The notes under the pieces: generated by a model
The model's database searches: none
Told to the model about the DNA's origin: nothing
Seen by the model: the letters and a program-made list of their open reading frames with translations, nothing else
In this document: piece after piece, positions 42,246 to 53,700 of the stretch
Numbering within the stretch: position 1 is the stretch's first letter
How the letters are laid out: the number at the start of each line of letters is the position of its first letter
Source of the DNA: JAZSQZ01 sp045538175
GTDB lineage: Bacteria; Bacillota; Clostridia; Christensenellales; UBA1242
Length of the DNA: 64,000 bases
Direction: 5' to 3'
Assembly: GCA_045538175.1 (NCBI GenBank)
Contig: JAZSQZ010000147.1
Coordinates: forward strand, 1 to 64,000
Position numbers and translations under genes: made by a program

Positions 42246-43784
42246 ATGGCAGAAGAATCAAGAAATGAGAAACTAACAGTATGTACAAGAAGAAAAATAG
42301 GAAGTGTACAGATTAAAAATAATGTAGTTTTAATGGCACCTGAAAATGATAGGATAAAAAAGGTTATATCATTTGTTGCAACACCTGTTGTAGAGCAAAC
42401 TGAAATTATTTCAAAGGAAGTAAAGTTTTCGGGCGTTGTTAAATACAATGCGCTTGTCTGCTTAGAGAGTGGAGAGTTTTTGCAAATAAGCGAAAACACA
42501 CCTTTTAATGCATCAGTTGAAAATGCGATTGTTGAAAATGGTATTGTTGTTGAAGTTTTGCAAAATGTTTTAGATAGTGTAAGTCAAAATAGTGAAGGTG
42601 GAGAAGTAACATATATAACAACAATAGACTTTGAATTATATGGAATTTTTCAAAATTCTGCACTTGACGTTGCTGTGCCTGATGAAAAGTTGTATACCAA
42701 ACAAAGCGAAATTGATGTTACAAGTTTTTTAAATAAAATCGTTTATAAATCAACTGCAACAGTTGAAATTATGAAAGATGCAAAAACTTCAAAAATTTTG
42801 TACACAAATTATACAGGTTGTGTAAAAACAGTAACGCCAAGTAATGATTATTTTACTGTTATGGGAGAAATTGTTTTGACAACAATATCTCTTAGTGAAG
42901 ATGGAAGTTTAAGAAGTAACATAAAGGAAATTCCTTACACTGAAGAAATTGAAGCAAAAGGAGTTGATAAAGAATCGGTTATTCAATCAAGATTTATGTC
43001 AACAAGTGAAGCAGTTATTATGCAAAACGAAGAAGGTAATGCTTATATTATAGAAATGCCTTTCACTATTGTTTCAAACATTTATAAGTCAACAAAAAGG
43101 AGTTGTATTATAGATGCTTACTCGATTGATAGAGAAGTAAATTTAACAACCGAATCTTTTGAGCAAAATGAATTTTTGCAAACCAAATCAATTGAAGAAA
43201 ATATTATTGCAAATTTGAGTTTGTCTGAAAAAACCGATAGAATTGAAAAGATTTTATCAACAATTCCTATCAATATTTCTGTTGTAAATGCTTATACAAA
43301 AAATGGGGAAATTGTTGTTGAAGGAATTGCAAGTTTTAGCTTAACTTATTACAGTGAAGATGACGAAGGTAACAACATCTTAAATTCTGTTTTATTGGAA
43401 GTGCCTTATTCTCTAAATATTTTAGCCCCTGATGTTATTGAAGGCGACGAGGTCGATATAAACCTTTCTATTGGAGATATAAACATAAAAAGCAAAAGGG
43501 GAAGGGAGCTTGATATTATTGCAGGGGTTAAGGTTAACTACTCAGTTGTAAGACCTTTTGTTTCTGCAATGGTAACAAAGGTTGTGTATGGAGAAGAAAA
43601 ACCACAAAAAGACTATGCGCTTGAAATATATGTTGCAAAGGAAAAACAAACCATTTGGGATATTGCAAAAGAGTTAAATATTTCAAGTGAAGACTTAAAT
43701 AAGCAAAACCCAGAGTTGACGCTTCCTATTTCTGCAGGTGAAAAAATAATTATCTATCATCAACTTCAAGAAAGATTCAACTAA
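42246..43784 (+). CDS. sipL: SPOCS (DUF3794) and LysM domain protein, SipL-like spore coat morphogen
   Basis: 512 residues. Repeated SPOCS-type domains (KKVISFVATPVVEQTEIISK in the first; later copies around 180-400) and a C-terminal LysM domain from about 460 (YVAKEKQTIWDIAKELNI, LPISAGEKIIIY). Length and layout match C. difficile SipL, which tethers the basal coat protein SpoIVA to the forespore. Strong site TAGGAGG before ATG. spoIIR follows after its terminator. Confidence 0.85.
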   Translation: MAEESRNEKLTVCTRRKIGSVQIKNNVVLMAPENDRIKKVISFVATPVVEQTEIISKEVKFSGVVKYNALVCLESGEFLQISENTPFNASVENAIVENGIVVEVLQNVLDSVSQNSEGGEVTYITTIDFELYGIFQNSALDVAVPDEKLYTKQSEIDVTSFLNKIVYKSTATVEIMKDAKTSKILYTNYTGCVKTVTPSNDYFTVMGEIVLTTISLSEDGSLRSNIKEIPYTEEIEAKGVDKESVIQSRFMSTSEAVIMQNEEGNAYIIEMPFTIVSNIYKSTKRSCIIDAYSIDREVNLTTESFEQNEFLQTKSIEENIIANLSLSEKTDRIEKILSTIPINISVVNAYTKNGEIVVEGIASFSLTYYSEDDEGNNILNSVLLEVPYSLNILAPDVIEGDEVDINLSIGDINIKSKRGRELDIIAGVKVNYSVVRPFVSAMVTKVVYGEEKPQKDYALEIYVAKEKQTIWDIAKELNISSEDLNKQNPELTLPISAGEKIIIYHQLQERFN

Positions 43785-43792
43785 ATAAAACA

Positions 43793-43819
43793 AAAACACA
43801 CGATATTCGTGTGTTTTTT
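43793..43819 (+). terminator. sipL-like gene terminator
   Basis: AACACACGA / TCGTGTGTT stem, three-base loop, T-run. Confidence 0.9.
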
Positions 43820-43865
43820 TGTTTTTGTAATTTGACAAGAGTTAATAATCTTTTTAGGAGTGATT

Positions 43866-44354
43866 GTGAAAAGATTTTTAGTAGGTGCTATTTTGGTTGT
43901 ATTTTTAGTTTGTTTAGTTATGTGCTTTGGCGCAAAAGATAATGACGACTTTTTTAGAATCAATATAGTTTCAAATAGTTTTTTAAAAAAAGATAGCGAC
44001 ATAAATGTTGAAATTAAAGATAGAATTACAGAAGTTTTGTATCCTTACATAAAAGAGTGCGAAAGTGTAAAGGAAGTTTATTTGATAACGGGCAAAAAGA
44101 TTTCAACAATTGTATGTATAATAGATGGTGTGTTGATACAAAATAATCTTGATTATAAATGCTCTGTAAAAATCAATAATCAATATTTTAGGGAAACCGT
44201 CTACAAAGGAAATGTTATTGAAGGTGGGTTTTATGACGCACTTACAATAAGTTTAGGAGACGCTAAGGGAGAGTCTTTTTTGTGTTTATATTCTATAGGT
44301 GGTTTTGATGAGGTTGATTATGAAAGCAGATTTATAAATCTTATAAACTCTTAA
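43866..44354 (+). CDS. spoIIR: Stage II sporulation protein R
   Basis: 162 residues. One N-terminal membrane/signal segment, then FRINIVSNSFLKKDSDINVE and a C-terminal ETVYKGNVIEGGFYDALTI with GESFLCLYS, matching SpoIIR. It is secreted from the forespore and triggers SpoIIGA cleavage of pro-sigma-E in the mother cell. Start is GTG at 43866, 5 bases after AGGAG; the in-frame GTG at 43860 overlaps that site. SleB begins 8 bases downstream, an unusual direct link. Confidence 0.88.
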   Translation: MKRFLVGAILVVFLVCLVMCFGAKDNDDFFRINIVSNSFLKKDSDINVEIKDRITEVLYPYIKECESVKEVYLITGKKISTIVCIIDGVLIQNNLDYKCSVKINNQYFRETVYKGNVIEGGFYDALTISLGDAKGESFLCLYSIGGFDEVDYESRFINLINS

Positions 44355-44362
44355 AGGGAGAT

Positions 44363-45034
44363 ATGATGAGAAAGTATATTATTATTTTGACTGTATGCTT
44401 GTGTTTTGTTATAAGTTTTTCTTTTATTTTTAATTATACAATAAAGAATAATAACCTTGGAAACACACAAAGTTATACGTATGCTGCAACAGCGTCACAA
44501 AACAAACAAATACAACAAAAACTAAAAGATTTGGGTTATTATAAGGGCAAAATTGACGGCATAATCGGCAAATTGTCTATTGCTGCAATAAAAGCCTTTC
44601 AAAGAGATAACGGGCTTGTGGTGGACGGAATTGTGGGTCCAAAAACTGCTGCAAAATTAAAAATATCTTTATCTTCTCAAAGTTCAAGTGATTTGTATTT
44701 GCTTGCAAAATGTGTTTATGCTGAAGCAAGGGGAGAAAGTTATGTAGGGCAAGTTGCAGTTGCTGCTGTTATTTTAAACAGAGTTAAAAGTTCAAGTTTT
44801 CCAAATACTATTTCAGGTGTTATTTATCAGCCTTGGGCTTTTACGGCTGTGCATGATGGGCAAATCAATTTAGAACCCAATCAAACAGCAATAAATGCAG
44901 CAAGAGATGCTATGAATGGTTGGGACCCTACTTATGGTTGCTTGTTTTATTATAATCCTGCAATTGCTACAAGCAAGTGGATTTATTCAAGACAAGTTGT
45001 TGTAACGATAGGCAAACACGTTTTTGCTATATAA
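44363..45034 (+). CDS. sleB: Spore cortex-lytic enzyme SleB
   Basis: 223 residues. Signal peptide, a peptidoglycan-binding domain 1 (IQQKLKDLGYYKGKIDGIIG, VDGIVGPKTAAKL) and a Hydrolase_2 lytic transglycosylase domain with the catalytic Glu in CVYAEARGES and the VAAVILNRVK helix. It degrades cortex muramic-lactam peptidoglycan in germination. GGGAG lies before the ATGATG pair. ypeB follows after 10 bases, as expected, since YpeB stabilises SleB. Confidence 0.95.
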   Translation: MMRKYIIILTVCLCFVISFSFIFNYTIKNNNLGNTQSYTYAATASQNKQIQQKLKDLGYYKGKIDGIIGKLSIAAIKAFQRDNGLVVDGIVGPKTAAKLKISLSSQSSSDLYLLAKCVYAEARGESYVGQVAVAAVILNRVKSSSFPNTISGVIYQPWAFTAVHDGQINLEPNQTAINAARDAMNGWDPTYGCLFYYNPAIATSKWIYSRQVVVTIGKHVFAI

Positions 45035-45044
45035 GGAGAGATTT

Positions 45045-46358
45045 ATGAAAAAAGCTTTTATAATAACTGTAAGTTTGTTGAGTGCTATTGTTATAGGTCT
45101 TAGCATTGCATTGTTTTCAAACGGCACGGCGCTAAGTGAAAGTAAGGCAAACTTAGAAAACTTGTATCAAAGGTCTTTTTATGAACTTGTAAACAATGTA
45201 AATGATATAGAAGTTGATGTAAGTAAACTTATGGTAAGTAACGATGCTACAAGTCAAAAAAAGATATTAACATCTCTAAAGCAACAAACAACTGAAGCAC
45301 AAAACAATTTAAGTTTATTGCCGGTTGATTCTAGCACAATTATAACAACTACAAAATTTATAAATGAATTAAACGGGTATTGTAGTTCTCTTTTAAAATA
45401 TGACACAACAAAAATTAGCGAAGAAGAAACCGAAAATATAAAAACAATTTATGATGCTGTTGCTCAAATCAAATACGAACTAAATAACATAACCTATCGA
45501 TTGATGCAAGGATATAGCATTGTTGATAATCTAAATGGAAATATGGAGTTAAGTAACTTTTCCATAAACTTTAGTGGTTTAAGTTCGGATAGTATTGAGT
45601 ATCCTTCAATGATATATGATGGGCCCTTCTCGGAGTCGCTTGATAAAAAAGAGATAAAGGGGTTAAGTAATACAGAATACACAAGAGAAGAAACAGAAGA
45701 TGTAATTACAAAGATTTTAGATAATATTGTAAACATTGAGTATATAGGCGAAACAAATGGTAAGTTTGAAACTTATGATTTTGGCGTAAACACAAAAGGT
45801 GGAACAAACTATTTCGTACAAATTGCAAAAAGAGATAAGTTTGTTTTAACAATAAATGCAAACGCAATCGAAGGGGAAAGGGTTATAGATGAACAAAAGG
45901 CAATAAAGAGCGCTGAATTGTTTGCTGAGAAATTATCATTAAAAAATATGAAATGTGTATGGAGTGCTACTGCAAATAATATTACCTATGTAAATTTGGC
46001 ACCTGTTATTGATGATGTGGTTTATTATCCTGATTTGATTAAGGTTAAAGTTGACTTAGCTAGTGACAATGTTGTTGGTTGGGAAGCAAGCAGTTATGCA
46101 TACAACCATACCGAAAGAGAGAAGGGGACAATAGGTATAAACATAGACGAAGCAAAAAGTAAAATAAGTTCAAACCTTAGTGTAGAAGAAACAAGATTGT
46201 GTGTTATCCCATTGGATTTTGGTGGAGAAGTTTTAGCATACGAATTTAGTGGCACATATAATAACTTTAAGTACTATATGTATATAGATGCAATGTCTGG
46301 AGAGCAGGTAAGGGTACTAAGAGTTATTCAAACTGACCAAGGGGATTTGTTGTTGTAA
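45045..46358 (+). CDS. ypeB: Germination protein YpeB
   Basis: 437 residues. N-terminal membrane anchor (KKAFIITVSLLSAIVIGLSI), a helical region of about 200 residues, and C-terminal PepSY-type domains (EQKAIKSAELFAEKLSLKNM and two further repeats). It is required for SleB localisation and stability in the spore. AAGGAGAG lies 5 bases before ATG; the upstream in-frame start overlaps sleB. Confidence 0.93.
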   Translation: MKKAFIITVSLLSAIVIGLSIALFSNGTALSESKANLENLYQRSFYELVNNVNDIEVDVSKLMVSNDATSQKKILTSLKQQTTEAQNNLSLLPVDSSTIITTTKFINELNGYCSSLLKYDTTKISEEETENIKTIYDAVAQIKYELNNITYRLMQGYSIVDNLNGNMELSNFSINFSGLSSDSIEYPSMIYDGPFSESLDKKEIKGLSNTEYTREETEDVITKILDNIVNIEYIGETNGKFETYDFGVNTKGGTNYFVQIAKRDKFVLTINANAIEGERVIDEQKAIKSAELFAEKLSLKNMKCVWSATANNITYVNLAPVIDDVVYYPDLIKVKVDLASDNVVGWEASSYAYNHTEREKGTIGINIDEAKSKISSNLSVEETRLCVIPLDFGGEVLAYEFSGTYNNFKYYMYIDAMSGEQVRVLRVIQTDQGDLLL

Positions 46359-46388
46359 AAGATGGCTATATGCTGTCTTTTATTTTTA
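46357..46388 (+). terminator. ypeB terminator
   Basis: AAAGATGGC / GCTGTCTTT stem with two G-U pairs and a T-rich tail. Confidence 0.7.
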
Positions 46389-46470
46389 ATGTTTTTGAAA
46401 AATATTTACAAAAATATTAAAAAACTTTACAAAAACATTAAAATATAATAAAATAATTGCGAGGTTTTAA

Positions 46471-47676
46471 ATGGAAAAGATTTTTGATAAAAACACGCTT
46501 TTACAAACAAGCATATATGAACTTCGTGATATTGCAAGAACAATCGGTGTATATTTGCCAACAACATACAAAAAAGAAGAACTTATAGATAAAATATTTA
46601 AAATTGTAAATGGGGAAGAAATGCCACATATCCCTAAAAGTAGGCAAGGGCGCCCACCTAAAAACTTGTCTGGTAAGACAAAAATGTTAGAAACTTTTTT
46701 GCCATCAAACAGAGAAGAAAGAAAATACGATTTGGAAGCAGGAAGTTCGATAGGTGTTTTAAGTGAAGGCATAATTGCATTTTTAGAAGACTCAAAAAAT
46801 CCTGCACTTAATACAGAAATTTTCGTTGGGTATTTAGATATCATTGAATCTTTAGGGTATGGACTTATAAGAAAAGAAAGGGATATTTTTAAAGACGAAA
46901 AAACTGTTTATGTATCAAGTGGACAAATTGAAAATTTTAACTTAAAAACAGGAGATCTTTTAGAAGTTGAAGCAAGGGTTTTGCACAAAGAAAAACCATT
47001 GGTTTTGACAACTATAAAAAAGATAAATGGTAGGGAATTTAAAAATTCAGCAAGGAACAAAGATTTTAAAACTCTGTCTGTTGAAATGCCCGTAAGAGAA
47101 ATTAGATTTGAAAATAACGATGATAAAATCAGTGTATTAAACGGTCTAAAAATGCTTCCTATAATCTGTGGCACAAGAAACCTAATTCTTATAAAGAAAG
47201 GGACAAACTTTGATTACTTTGGCTTAATTAAAGCCCTAAATTCGCTTGTAGGGGCAAAACTTGTTTGTCTTGGTTTGGAGTTGCTGCCGGAAGTAACGCT
47301 GTTTATGGACAATATTAAACCTTGCGAAACTATGTATTGTAAACTTGGAGATGATATAGAAAAACAAATGAGAACAACTCATATTGCACTTGAGAGAGCA
47401 AAGCGACTTGTTGAAGAAAAAAATGATGTTGTGCTTTTTGTTGATAGTGTTGATAAGATTGTTAAAACCGAAAATCTTATAAATGACAACAATATAAATA
47501 CTATAAACAAAAAGACAATGGAAACAATAAAAAAGATTCTTGGTAAGGCAAGGAGTATTGAAGTTGGTGGAAGCTTAACAGAAATTTGTCTTATGTATTA
47601 TAAAGAAGCAAGCGAGTTTGATAATATAATTATCGGTGAAATAGAAAACTTGTTTTCGAACATTATTTATGTATAA
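46471..47676 (+). CDS. Rho-like protein with degenerate ATPase domain
   Basis: 401 residues. N-terminal Rho_N helices (SIYELRDIARTIGVYLPTTY, about 14-50), a GRPPK hook, a CSD-like RNA-binding domain (GYLDIIESLGYGLIRKE, VYVSSGQIENFNLKTGD) and a domain alignable with the Rho ATPase. There the Walker A (PPKAGKT in Rho) is replaced by KKGTNFD, the ERPEEV segment reads ELLPEV, Walker B keeps Asp in DVVLFVDSVDK, and the GARNIEEGGSLT block survives as GKARSIEVGGSLT. The sequence then stops before the arginine-finger region of Rho. It should bind RNA but not hydrolyse ATP. The frame is intact, with a ribosome binding site GAGG 8 bases upstream, so it is not an obvious pseudogene. Confidence 0.85.
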   Translation: MEKIFDKNTLLQTSIYELRDIARTIGVYLPTTYKKEELIDKIFKIVNGEEMPHIPKSRQGRPPKNLSGKTKMLETFLPSNREERKYDLEAGSSIGVLSEGIIAFLEDSKNPALNTEIFVGYLDIIESLGYGLIRKERDIFKDEKTVYVSSGQIENFNLKTGDLLEVEARVLHKEKPLVLTTIKKINGREFKNSARNKDFKTLSVEMPVREIRFENNDDKISVLNGLKMLPIICGTRNLILIKKGTNFDYFGLIKALNSLVGAKLVCLGLELLPEVTLFMDNIKPCETMYCKLGDDIEKQMRTTHIALERAKRLVEEKNDVVLFVDSVDKIVKTENLINDNNINTINKKTMETIKKILGKARSIEVGGSLTEICLMYYKEASEFDNIIIGEIENLFSNIIYV

Positions 47677-47683
47677 GCAAATA

Positions 47684-47718
47684 AAAAAAAAGAGTATAAA
47701 TTTTATACTCTTTTTCTT
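47684..47718. terminator. Bidirectional terminator between the Rho-like and giant surface protein genes
   Basis: AAGAGTATAAAATTTTATACTCTT is described here only by its arms: AAGAGTATAAAA / TTTTATACTCTT is a perfect palindrome flanked by A- and T-runs; it serves both convergent genes. Confidence 0.9.
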
Positions 47719-47722
47719 TTTG

Positions 47723-50700
47723 TTATTTAACTTTCATCTTAGTTCTCATCTTAATGAAGATGATTGTAAGGATAACAACTGTTACAGCAACAACAACAAT
47801 GATTATGATTGCCATAGCATTTAAAGGTTCAGCACGGTTAACTCTAAAACTTAATACTACGTTGCCAGAATCAGTTAAGATTTGGATATAATAACTGTTT
47901 GTTTGGTTCAATGTAATGGTTGCAACATTTTTACCTGCTGAATTTTCTTCGGTGATTTCTTGTGAAGCCATTTCGTAGAAATAGTTTGTATCACTATTGT
48001 AAGTTAAGACTACAATCTTTGATTTTCCAAGTTGATTGTAAATTAAATATGGATTGTAGGTAATAGTGATAGTACCTTTAGTTGTTCCACCAGGAAGTGG
48101 GTCACTAGTAATAACCGGAATTTCGTTATTGATTGTAACGCCGAATGTGAAAACTTCTGGGTCAAGCAATTCGTTATATTTTACTGACATTGTGATTTTG
48201 TAGAAACCATTACCGAAGTTTTCTTCGTCAGGAGATAGGAACAATGTCTTAATGGTATCTGTACCATATTGTTTCTTAATCTTTCCTGTAATGTCGATGT
48301 TATCTTTTGTAACTTTTATAATTTCGTAACCTGTCATTTCGCTAAACTCATAAGCAAGTCTTGCTGAAGTAGGTTCGACAATTGTAAAGTTATAAGATGA
48401 AGAATCAAGTGTGTATACAACGCCATCGACTTTTGCTGTACCACTGAATGTGACAACATATTTACCACTTGCTGTAAATGTGTAAACATCGTTTTCATCA
48501 ACAGTGTAAGCATTTGATAATGAACCATTTCTTGTAACTTTAATAGATGTTTCTGTATAGTAAGTTGAGAAGAAATCGTTAATCTTAATGGTTACAGCGT
48601 CGTTATAAGTTGCATATTGTATATTCTTTGTATCATTGTTTACATCAAAGATAACTTGGTCGATTAAGTATAAATCATAACTATCAAATGTATAATAAGT
48701 TGATTTGAACTTAAATTGGTTGCCAGCCAAGTCGTAGAATTTAAGGTTGTGAAGACCTGAACCTGTCAAAACTTGTGTTGAAGTTCCGTCTCCTAAAATT
48801 GTGCCATAAACTCTGTTGTTTGAAGTGTTTTTGTTATAGGTGTAATTTAACAATACATAATTACCTTTGTTGTACCAATCAGTTGAATTTCCTGCTGTAG
48901 TGTTCCAGAAAATAGTGATTTGGTTATTGCTTGTTGTGCTATTTGTTAATACTTTTGTATAACCGGTTTTTGTAGGAGAATATAATTCTTCTTTCTTGTA
49001 AGGGTCAACCTCAGTATTTTCATATTCAAGCCTTGTAATGATGTTGTTGTTAATTGACAAAGAATTTACATTAGGAACTTTTGTAACAGCAACTATGTTT
49101 GCATAAATAGGGTCATTTAAACCATAGATATAATAGAATGTTGTTACATAACTATCATCTGAATTAGGTTTTGCAGCTCTGTAAATATTATTTAAGTAAT
49201 ACATTTCGAAGATTTCTAAGTTCATCGAACTATTTGTTACAACTTTTGAATCATAGATTGAGAAGTAATGTTCAATGTTAGCAGTTTGAATTGTAGAACT
49301 TAATTTTTCTGTTAAGAAAACCTTTGTTGTTTCGTCAAGCTCTGTGCTATTTGCAATAGCAGTCTCAAAACTCTTCTTTAATGTAAGGTTGTTGCTATCT
49401 TTTTCGTTTATGAGATTGATAGAAAGTGGAGAAGCATTAAGTATTGTTTCTTCTTTATTATCAATAACAACTGAATAGAATGGAAGTTCACCCTCGGTAA
49501 TAGCGAAGTAAACAATTCTTGTGTTGTTTAAGATAGCGTTTGAAAGAACTAATCTGTAGTAACCTTCTTCGCTTACTTGTTGTCCGTTATTTAAGATAAT
49601 AGGATTTGTATAACTATTTGAGTTTTCTGCTTTTTTGTAAAGTGTTGCAATAACACCGTTTAAACTTGAGTGTGGGTAATTTAGAAGTGAATCCCAAGAA
49701 ACTTTAAGAGCTGATGTTGTCATAGAAGAAATACTTTGAGTTTCTGTTGCAAAAATAGGATTGTTGTATTCGTCTTTAAGAGAAATACCAGGAAGCTCGT
49801 TATAAATTACGAAGTTTTCTGTTTTTGCAGTGTTGCCTGAGTTTTTGTCAACATATCTTACTGTATATTCTGTGATACCACCAACACTAAGGTTTGCATC
49901 AATGCCAGATAGGGTATAAGTTGTTTTTAAAGTAAACTTCTTAAATTCGCCATAATCAACTGCATTGTATCCATACTTTGTATCGGTTGTAACTTCTACT
50001 TCAGCACTACCGTTTCTGCTAATCCAAACGTTATAAATTTTGCTTTCGTATACAACTGTAACTGTACCACCACTATAAATCTTATCCCCAATAACTGAAT
50101 GTTCGTTAAATTCATATTGAAGGTGTTCGCTTTCGCTTACATAATTCATACCAGGGTAAACAGTATATTTGTATTTATAACTACCATTGTAGTTATCTTT
50201 ATAAGTTACATCATAAGTTCCAGCAGAAAGACCTTTTAATTCGTACTTCATATTTTCTAAGTTTTCGCAAAGAAGTTTAACTTGACCTGTTACCAAATCT
50301 ACAACTTCTAAGTATTCAAGGAAGATAGGTGTAGAATTTGTCTTTTCTGGGAATTTAAGAGTGTAAGTTGTGGTTGTTGTTTTGTCATCGTTTGTGACAA
50401 CAACTTTGATAATTTCAGGTTCTGCAAGCCTTGTTGCTGTAACGATAATGTTGATATGCTTGCTAGAAGCAGCAGCATTAAGGTTGTAAGGTGCAAGTCT
50501 TAATGAGAACCTTTTGTTTTCTGATGTTACGAGTCTGTTATTGATTTCTCTTAATCTTTGAGAACTTACAGAGTATGTATCATAAGGTGTAAGTTTTTGT
50601 GTAAGAAGTGTTGTAACATGCTCGACACCATTGTTGTATGTTGAGTAGGTTAGTGATAATGTACCCCAACCAAGTTTTGCTTTAAGTGATGTTACTGAGA

Positions 50701-53700
50701 AGTTAAGGTTTGCTGTAATTTCTGCTTTGTCTGTTGCAGAGTGGGTGATACCACTAAGGTGTGTACCTTCAACTTCAATAAGGCTGTGAGATTCTGTGCC
50801 ATCACCAAAGTAAACAGTGAATGTTCTGTAGTTACCAGCCAAGTCTCTTTCAATGATTTCGTAGAAGCCTGTGATAATATCAGAACTTGTTGGAATACCA
50901 TAATCTGTGTAAGTTTGAGCAATAATATCTTTTAGGGCACTTGAACCTAAATTATAGTTTGCTTTGTACCAAACATTGCTACCTACAACTAAGTAGTTAG
51001 GGTTAAATCTTGGATAATTTGTAAATTTGCTCATATCGTTGTAATACTTGTTATCAGGTGTTAAGCTGATATTTTCACCGTCATACTTTTTGTAGTTTCT
51101 AAAGTAGAAGTAGGTGAGTGTATCACGAGTTGATGAGTTGTAACCTAAAACATATTTTGAATTTGCTGCAAATGTGTAGTCATAAATTGTAGGTATATTT
51201 TGTGGAAGTGTATCACTAACAAGAGTGATGTTTTCTTCCTTGAAGTTGTTTTTGATTGCAGTTTTGTCTGCATAATAACCTGAAGAGATTAAATATGTTT
51301 CACTATCAATCAATTTGTCGATATTTTCATTTGGTTTTGTTCTATCAATGATTAAAGTGTATTTTTTGTTAACAAATGTTCCATAACCGTGAGATGTTGT
51401 ATTAGGTGTAATGTAACTAATTGTTATTTCATAGATAATTTCATTTTCGATATCGAGTTTGATGTAGTAATCATATTTGTAGTAATTTATTCTATCAAAT
51501 ACTTCAACAGTGTAAGGTGTGTGATCTGCCTTGAAATCTTTAATGTAAGTATAATCTGCAGGGTAGTAAGGATTTACATTAACTACTTCTGGTTTTGAAT
51601 AAGCTGACAAATCAATTCTTTCTGTGTCAAGTACTTTTTTAGAAGTAAAATCTTTAGCAACAACAGTGATTGTTTTTACCTTTGCTGAGTATGGGTCGTC
51701 AGGGTCAGTCCATTCAAACTTAACATAGTTGCCTTCAGCTTTTGAAACGTTTGTTGCATATTCATCAAACATTTCATCATAGTTTTGAAGTAAAGAATCA
51801 TTAACTGTGATTTCGCCATTAGGTGCTTTATGTTGAATTGTAAACTTAAATGTAATATAAGTTGGGTTTACTGAACCATCGACTTCAGTATCGGTATAAC
51901 CTGTGTTATCGTGAATTGTGATTGTGTATGTGCCTTCGCCACTAAAAATCAAGTCGCCACGTGTGTTTGTGAGTGATTTTAAAGCAGAGCAAGTGCAATA
52001 TTTGTTGTCTGCATCGTATCCGTCAATTGTATATAACATTGTTGGAGCATAGATGTTTGCAGAATTCTTATAAGAAATTGTTATAGATAATTTTGCAAAG
52101 TTTAATGCAGAATACAAATCTTTATCAAAGAAATATTTTGACAAAGGAATATTAACTTTAACAGGGAGTTTGTTTGTTGTTAAGATGATATCGTCTGATG
52201 TTGTACGGAAGAAGTTTTTAAATGTCCATTCATCATCATAACCTGTGCTTAATTGAACAGAAATGTTTTCACCAACTTCTCTAAGTTCGTTAAAACCTGT
52301 ATCGTCCATATAAGTTGTTGAGATGATGCCGTTTCTATCAACGTAAACAACATAAGATCTTTCCCAAGTATCATAACCGAAGTCAACAAGTTCATATGTG
52401 ATTGTGCCGTTGTTGTCGACTTTTTTGTATGGACCACAACCTGAGCCATCTGTATCACCTTGAGCATTTATGTAACCACCACCGACATAAGTTCTCTTTA
52501 AGATGTATTTACCAGGTCTTGTAAGGGTGTCTGTGCCTGTGCTTTCTAGGTTGATGCCATCAATAATATAATGTCTTCCATCTTCGCTCAAAACTTTGTA
52601 TTCAAGCAAACTTTCGTTAGAAATTGTTGGGTTTGCTTTAAATGGGTAAGATGTAGGACTTGTGTTTGAATATTGGAATTCATAATATGTGTAAGTAAGT
52701 TTTCCAACACCATACATTGTGTCGAGTGAGTTTGATGCACTTGAACTGTTTAAGTAAGTAAACATCAATGTGTTAAGATTTGTAGCACTATTTTTTCTAA
52801 TGTATCTTTGTGTTGAATCGCCTTCTGCATTGCCATAAGCATAGAAAGTTCCTTCAACAGCGTCAAAGTTCATTTCAATAGCACGAGTTCTCTTTACATT
52901 TGGAATCTCTTTAACTTGGTTTGCAGGTGTTACAGTAAATACGTAATATGCTTCGCCTGTAAAATCACTTTGTGGGTTATCAGCATAAATTGTTGTTTCC
53001 CAATTTGTAAGAGGATCCATTTTTGCTGGACCGAAGTTTGTTGTGATAAGTGTGTTAGGGTCTGTTTTTTCGTATTTATAAGTAATTTCGTTTATTTTGA
53101 TATTGATAAAGTGGTTAAAGCCTGTATTTCTAGCAGTACCGATTTTGTAAGCTGTACTACTTGCATATCCGTAGTAAGAAGTTTTTGATAAAGCATTTTC
53201 TAAGAAGTTGAAACTAAACTTAGAAGTTTTATCTGTAATTTCGCTACTACCTGTGATTGTGTTGTATGCAAGAAGGTAGCTTTCATCAACAATTGTGATA
53301 TCAAAGTTTGTTTCGATATCTGTAAGTTCGATTGACTTGTGTGAACCGAAAATTAAAGTTGTTGATTCTTTAACATAGTTTGCAGGATTGTTTACTTTAT
53401 CATAAGTATCAGTCCAACCGGTTTTTGCGATTGGGTCGTCGTAGTGACCTTGTAAGATTTCTGATGTAGAATCATCAATCATAATAAGGTAATAGAAAGC
53501 GTTTCCAGCGTCATCATAAACAAAGAATAAATATAAACCATTGTTTGAGAAGAAACTTTCTGCACTAAGAGCTGCGTTTAAGTCGTTATAACTGTTTTTA
53601 TAATCATCGTATGATGTTGAAAGAGTACCTGTTTGATAACGGTTTGTAAGCCAATGCTCGCCATTTGTTTCAATTAAAGAAAGTTCGTTTTCAGCATTGC

